Positions 58,667-64,000 of a stretch of 64,000 nucleotides of DNA are shown piece by piece. The notes below the pieces were generated by a model, which did no database searches, was not told the origin of the DNA, and was given only the letters and a program-made list of their open reading frames with translations. This DNA comes from Purshia tridentata (taxonomy: Eukaryota > Streptophyta > Magnoliopsida > Rosales > Rosaceae). A program made the translations under genes and the position numbers. Location: NCBI GenBank assembly GCA_003254885.1, contig QANT01007432.1, positions 1 through 64,000 on the forward strand, in the 5' to 3' direction. Numbering within the stretch: position 1 is the stretch's first letter; every line of letters begins with the position of its first letter.

Positions 58667-59579
58667 GCTTTGGTATATGTGATAATGGCTGGATGCGTCA
58701 TTTTGTGGATATTATTCTAGAACTTAGATCAATTAAAATACTGCCATGCTCATATTTTGTAAAGAGGAATAGAGAATTTAGAAATGCACATGCTGCCTTA
58801 CAGTTTTTGTAAAAGGAAGACAGGTTATTCTTTTGTAAGGGATCTTTAAATGATGCCTAGCCTAACTTAGATTTGAAGGATGATATTAGAGATGATAAAG
58901 TTTTCTCCTAATTTTTGTGATATGTAGACAACTTTTGGGTTCTTGAAGATATTGAAAATATATGATAATTGAAGACTTTAAATTTTATATGCAATGGATT
59001 TTAGCAGGTTGGCAACTAAATAAATATGCAGTAAATGTTCAATGGTATTGACCACTTATATCAGTTTTCAAAAAATAAACCTAATATCAAAAGAGGGTGT
59101 TATATAACACTAATTTCAAGATATATAAGATCAGTTTTTTGAAAAAACTATAATGGTATATAGTTTAGATTTCAGTTATGGATAAATAAACTGATACCTA
59201 TAATTGATTATATATCGGTTCCCTTAAAAACAGATATCATTAATAAGCCAAATGTGCTTTTTGGTGGTCATATGACATCTTAAAATAGGTATAAACTGAT
59301 TTCTATTCTTAGATTTATACCAGTTTTATAACTCAAACTAATATAATATGTATATAACATATCGGTATTAATAAACAAAAGCGATATAATACATGTAAAA
59401 TATATCTGTTATTGGGTTTTTTTTCCATCCGGGAAGTTAAAAACTGATATAGTAAGTTCTTTTAATATCACAGTGTTACTAATTTGTGATGTAATAACAA
59501 TTTTAGATATCAGTCATACACCGATATGTAAACTAGAATTAATATCATGCTTTTCTATATCGGTTTTTAGAAGGCTTTT

Positions 59580-59600
59580 ATATCAGTGAATCACTGATAT
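59580..59600. other. Subterminal hairpin of CACTA-2
   Basis: Perfect inverted repeat ATATCAGTGA / TCACTGATAT around one base, 24 bp from the right terminus, again the gene-3' end. Confidence 0.75.
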
Positions 59601-59831
59601 TGAATGGGGTATTTTGTAGTAGTGGGGTGGCCAATGAGATGTTGTTCTTGAAGCTGGATGGCTATGGCAAGAGTTGTTTCTGATGGAGGATGTGTTGTGT
59701 TTTTGGCTCGCTTAAAGGGTTTGGGAGTCCATGGAAGTGTCCTTGGACGTTTGGATGAAGTTAGGAAGGATGGAAGAGGTTCGTGGTAGGTGGAACGACA
59801 AAGGAAGGCGAGAAAGCATAAGAGTGTCGCA

Positions 59832-60075
59832 GAGGACCAGTCCCAAGGCTTGAGGACCGGTCCTACACGGGCATTTTGGGGCGTTTCGGAGATGGAGTCT
59901 CTGGAGGACCGGTCCTAGGCTTGAGAGGACCGGTCCTCTGGGGTGTTTTTTGGGTTTCCCATGTCGTAGCCTCTGTAGGACCGATCCTACCCCTTGGAGG
60001 ACCGGTCCTACGTGTCTTGGAAGTAGCATGCTCTCTGTGGGACCTATCCTATGGCCATGGGATCGGTCCTACACG
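59832..60075 (+). repeat. Paired AGGACCGGTCCT palindromes in copia LTR
   Basis: Eight exact or near copies in four pairs (about 59832/59850, 59911/59928, 59979/59997, 60039/60060), with pairs 60-80 bp apart, upstream of the TATA box. Confidence 0.75.
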
Positions 60076-60155
60076 TGGTCACTACGTTTTTTCTCCTAGT
60101 TTTGGAGGATTTGTGCTTCCTAGTTCACCCCTGAATGTATTCTAAGGCCTATGAG

Positions 60156-60163
60156 TATAAATA
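60156..60163 (+). promoter_or_regulatory. TATA box of copia LTR
   Basis: TATAAATA follows the palindrome cluster and precedes the transcribed R-like part of the LTR, a typical layout. Confidence 0.65.
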
Positions 60164-60468
60164 GGTTCTTTAGACTCAGAAAACCCTAAGATCAACATTA
60201 GGAAAGTTAGCCAAAAGTGTGAGAGATAGATTAAGACCTATTGTGAGAGAGAATTAGTGTGATCATTGTAATTCCTTCTCAAAGTTAGTGAAATCTATTG
60301 GGTGCTCGCCGTGGACATAGGCAATTGCCGAACCACGTTAAATTTGGTGTTCTTGTTCCTTTATATTTGCTATTTACTTTCTTTGCAAGTTTCATCAAAT
60401 TCGTCTTGAACAAGATCCGTAGAGGGAAAGGGTTGAATTGCTTAGAGTGATTTAATCTCAACAGGATG

Positions 60469-61746
60469 ATCATCTGCACTAGATGAGATGAGAGGAAGGT
60501 ACTGGTGTGGTACCAGCCAAATAATCTCCAATGATCAAGTCAGATGAGGGTAAAAGTCAGTGATTGATATGTCAAAATTTGCTGCTAAAGAAAGAATGAA
60601 GTTGAGTGATAGTTATGGTATTTTTTTTATGCATTTAGGGTCCTTTCTTAGTGATCCCGTCTCCTTGTATACAAAGAGGAGCTTGGCTTTTATAGGCCAA
60701 AATGAAGACAAACCTGCATTTGGATAAAGGGTTTAGATGAGCCCATGTGTCCTGGCCTGACTTAAGATAGCCACATAAAGTTAACGGTCCTTTGCATTTA
60801 AATATAGCTTTAACTCTGGGCGACTATTGTGGGATCCTGTCTAACCCAATTCATATACTATTTAAGGGCTAAGGAATATTAACGGTCCCCACTTAATGCT
60901 CTCAATTATCTTGTGGATAGGCTTGACTGAGAATATGACCTGAAGGCAAATAAGACTCAATCCGATCTTAACCAAGAAAGGGTGTGAGTGGCCAAGTGCG
61001 GATGTGGACTCTCGGGTTTTGATCCGACTTGATCATACTGAATTATATGGTTGCCCGAAACATCGATGAATCTTGGAATTCGGATCGAAAAATCAATAGA
61101 CCCAATCTGATTCGATCAGGATGACATCGTTTAAAAACTCTCTTGATATATATGCCTAACCGGTGAAGTGGATCGGATCGGAATCCTAGTAGGCCTTACC
61201 CCGAGGTAAGGATTGGTGTCAACAACGATGTCATAGCTTACTTCTGAGAAGAAATGTCTACACATTCGGTTAACGAACTAGTTTTGATTGAAATATCCAA
61301 CGTGGCATTTTCCCATTGGTGTGGAAAAAATATTGATTTTGCCCACGAACATAAGTTCCCCAACTTCCGATCCGATCGATCAAAGTGGTTTGGGAGTTGT
61401 AGATAATATCATATTCAAATTTCAATATCAGTTATGGATAGGCTTGGGCTTTTAACAATTGGGAGTAATGATGTTTTTTTCTCCACGTGGTAGCTTTTAA
61501 TTGGGACACAGTTCCTTAGGAAGACGCAATTGTTGGACCCATCAAATCCCTGCAGCGCACTTGTCTCTTCGGATGGAAGCCAGTTGTTGATTGCCTTTTG
61601 GAAGCATCTTAAGGAGTATTCCTTTTGAATTCAAAGCAGGAGATTGAAGACCAGCCGGGGGCATAAAACCCTAGTTTCCTCCTTCTCTTTCGTACTACAT
61701 CTTCTTTCCTTACTTTCTCTGTGTTCTTGTGAGTTCAACTTCTCGT
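60469..61746. other. Non-coding sequence upstream of the transposon-associated pseudogene
   Basis: No coding signal. A possible TATA-like CTTTTATAGG lies near 60688, and GATC-rich AT sequence follows to 61400. It may be the leader or terminal region of the element carrying the pseudogene downstream. No boundary is identified. Confidence 0.4.
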
Positions 61747-63747
61747 TCTTGCTTCTATTGTGTCTAATTCGAGTGAACTTTTACCGTCCGTTGAGGTTTC
61801 CGAGGTTGAAGTGAAGAGGTGCTTCGATTGTAGAGAGTGGTAAGTGTTTTTCTCTTTCCCCAAAAGTTTGTTTGCAGCAATTGGATTTTTCTTTTCTGGG
61901 TTTAAGGCGTGTTCTTGAATGTTCTTGGTTTTTTCTGGGCTTTTGCATCTCAAACCCGATCAGCTGAAGGAATTGATTAGGATGAGAGGATGAGGGAAGT
62001 TGAGCAACTTAGAAATGTGAGAAAAAGGCCGGGTCAGTTAAGAGGTGAAAAAGAGGCTGTTGTGGACCTTATTTCTGAAGAGGATTAGCTAGAAATGTTG
62101 TGGGTGACTCTCTACCCAGAAATGTTGGAAAATGGAGTTTGGCTTCCATTGAGGCCTTTCCTCCAAGATTATGATCAGACTTGCTCCACACCAACTAAAC
62201 CCGAATGTGTATAGGGACATTATCTCTATGCATATTTTATGGAAGAGATCGGTTGTGAACCCCACAAAGACGTGTTGATTCACTGCTACGGGTTAAGGAT
62301 GAAAAAGAAAGAACTTGGATTCTACAATCTTCAATCAACCAATGGGAAGCTATTGGTGGGCAACCCAACTTGTCAAAAAACTTGGAAGAAAAATTATTTC
62401 TTTGCTCGGGGGCTTGGGAATACCCTGACTTGGAGAACCCCCCCCCCCCCCCCCCNCCCCCCCCCCCCATTGCTCGGATCGCCAGGTGTTTCAGAATGGT
62501 AGGTGTGGGCCTCTTCGGGGAATACGATCTGATTAGAGCTTTTGACTTGGATACTTTTATTTTGCAATGTTATAATTCGATCTAATCATTAAATATATTA
62601 ATTTTTTGCAGATTTGTGGGAGAAGTGTGAGCTAACGAACGACCTTAGATCTGAGCTTGTAAGGATTCAGGATTAAGGGCCAAGTGAGAGGTACTCTACT
62701 GCCAAGATTTTGAGCCAGCTAGAAATCAGATCAAGTAGGCTTAGCTAGTATATTCTGAAAAGAGATCTGAAGCTCGCTCAGACAACGGATTTTAACCATA
62801 ATGAGGCTCGGGCAAAGGCGGCGAAGGCGGCCGAAGCAGCGGCGGTGGCCACAGCTGTTAAAAATGCTTCGAGGGGAGCTAGACCCTGTCCGAGCTCCAT
62901 TAATGTCCGATCTGCCAGTACAACGAAAAACCCTCCCCTTCCACCTCCCTTACCCAAGTCTCCGATTGGATCGACCTCTAGTTGGACCTCTAAAAAAAGG
63001 AAAGCTCCCAAAATTGCTGCTAGCAGAGAAAAAAGGTTTCAAACTGATGATGGAGAGGCATCTGAGGTTTGGACAGTTGCTGTAATTCTCGAATTGGAGG
63101 GGTTTGTTACTGTATACTCCAACAATCTGACCACAAGCTTCTATGAGAGCCTTGGAGGCTTTGAGGTAGAGCCAAGCCTTGACATGGTGGTAATGAAGGC
63201 CGCCAAGCAAGCTATCTATGTAAGTCACTTCTGAGCCTTCGGAGCGGATTTGCTTTGGATCTTATATTTCAATTCTGGCTTGATTCATGTTGGTTTTTTT
63301 TTTTTTTAGGAAGCTGCCATGACTTGGGAGGTTGCGAAAGCCGTTATGGTCTTTGCTGCTTACAAGGATTGCTATGAATAGAAGAAACATGACCTAGTAG
63401 CTAAAAAGACCAAGGTTGTCGTGCTGCAAAAGAAAGAGAAAGATAAGGCAGTTCGGATGGGTGCCTTGGAGGTGGAGGTAGCCTTGCTAAAGGCTAATTT
63501 TGGCAAGTCTGAGGAAAGGATTGCGGAGCTTGACAAGTTAAATCTAGATCTTCAAAATGAAGTATTGGAGACTCAGAGAAAGTGCATAGAGTTTGAGAGG
63601 AATGCTGGGGACGCTCGAACTGAAGGCTTTTTGGATTGTTTGGAGAAACTTTCTAACAAGCATCCAGAATGGGACTTTGATTTTGCAATGGAGACATTAG
63701 TTGATGGTGATGTCATTGCAAGTCCCCAGCAAATTGCCGACACCTAA
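61747..63747 (+). pseudogene. Plant transposon-associated (Transposase_28-like) coiled-coil protein, broken
   Basis: Exon 1 (to 61838, before GTAAGTG) reads SNSSELLPSVEVSEVEVKR; the likely start codon is GTG in place of ATG. Exon 2 (about 61975-62560) reads EMLENGVWLPLRPF and, after a frame change, LAPHQLNPNVYRDIISMHIL, then LFLCSGAWEY, with a C homopolymer and N at 62456. Exon 3 (62612-63219) has an Ala-rich stretch and KKRKAP, a possible nuclear signal. Exon 4 (63310-63747) is a coiled coil ending in LSNKHPEWDFDFAMETL. The exon 3/4 junction is clean (GTAAGT...AG, phase 0). Stops at TAA near 62674, TAG near 62747 and TAG at 63379. Motifs recall the 'putative gypsy type transposon' family; function unknown. 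Confidence 0.55.
63220..63309 (+). other. Intron of the coiled-coil pseudogene
   Basis: 90 bp, GTAAGT donor, T-rich tract and AG acceptor; both exons stay in the same frame across it. Confidence 0.65.
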
Positions 63748-64000
63748 AAACAGCCAAACCCTACTGCCCCCTACATTTTGTAAAGTACAATTTTTCTATT
63801 ATTGTGATGAACATATATTGTCAAAAAGGTTCTTTTTGAAAACATGAAAATCAATTGATCGGATCAGATTCAACGTTTGAACAAAAAACTTGACTTTTAA
63901 AATTTATCCAAATTAAATGGGTGATTGGTGTTTAAGGGTAACTTGAACTGTTAACCAAATGATCCGAGTGTGAAGATAAAGGGATATCTTGGTAATTTAA
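63748..64000. other. AT-rich tail after the pseudogene
   Basis: Possible 3' untranslated region. Nothing else is recognisable. Confidence 0.35.

Larger units (their letters stand above)
54745..59624 (+). mobile_element. CACTA-2 DNA transposon, 4880 bp, non-autonomous
   Basis: Perfect 13-bp terminal repeats CACTACTACAAAA at both ends. Dense subterminal ATATCAGTTTT / AAACTGATAT and ATATCGG motifs lie at about 54770-55010 and 59030-59600. The flanking triplets differ (ATC left, GGG right), and only the left flank is LTR. There is no transposase. It shares its subterminal motif and the last ULP1 exon with CACTA-1, so the two belong to one family. Confidence 0.9.
59693..60463 (+). mobile_element. 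Ty1/copia-type solo LTR, 771 bp
   Basis: Begins TGTTGTGTTTTTGG and ends AATCTCAACA, flanked by GGATG on both sides (59688-59692 and 60464-60468). The core segment CCGTGGACATAGGCAATTGC followed by CCGAACCACG is a familiar copia LTR motif after the transcription start. No internal domain or primer site follows, so it is a solo LTR. Confidence 0.85.

Overview
The window reads as repeat-rich, heterochromatic DNA from a flowering plant, probably a eudicot; I cannot name the species. The evidence is plant-type LTR retrotransposons (a chromodomain Ty3/gypsy element primed by initiator tRNA-Met, a Ty1/copia solo LTR, an Athila-like integrase scrap), two CACTA DNA transposons with 3-bp ends logic and plant TNP2/ULP1 genes, and a long ~150-bp satellite. 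I found no intact host gene, no rRNA, no complete tRNA gene and no CRISPR. The only host-like coding sequence is a short fragment resembling the C-terminus of chorismate synthase near 41.2 kb.

Layout. 1-2808: minus-strand LTR of family A, running off the left edge. 2809-19464: one ~150-bp satellite array split by CACTA-1 (9613-15731; 3-bp duplication ACA; TNP2 transposase and ULP1-like peptidase, both broken). 19465-39240: a Ty3/gypsy chromovirus (family A) inserted in the satellite, with gag, protease, RT, RNase H, integrase and chromodomain all decayed; an LTR scrap sits inside its RT, and its 3' LTR is split twice, by a chimeric insertion (27221-32351, flanks GCAAG) and by a family-B solo LTR carrying an internal triplication (33400-37931, flanks CCTTA). 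39236-54148: nested LTRs of families A, B and C plus a 2.3-kb TG...CA insertion (46045-48337). 54149-54744: scraps of an Athila-like integrase and an A-type LTR. 54745-59624: CACTA-2, a deletion relative of CACTA-1. 59693-60463: Ty1/copia solo LTR (flanks GGATG). 61747-63747: multi-exon pseudogene of a plant transposon-associated coiled-coil protein.

How it fits together. Target-site duplications order the events: satellite first, then CACTA-1 and chromovirus A, then B and C elements inside A's 3' LTR, then triplication inside a B LTR. Most internal stops are CGA-to-TGA, CAG/CAA-to-TAG/TAA or TGG-to-TAG, as expected from long decay of methylated cytosines. The most unusual signals are small and structural: a tandem triplication growing inside an LTR, a hairpin in B LTRs kept by a compensatory change, a 25-base 5' half of initiator tRNA-Met inside a retroelement, an apparently integrated chimera of two LTR families, and a hairpin found only at the gene-3' end of both CACTA elements. 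All family assignments come from motif reading, without database searches.
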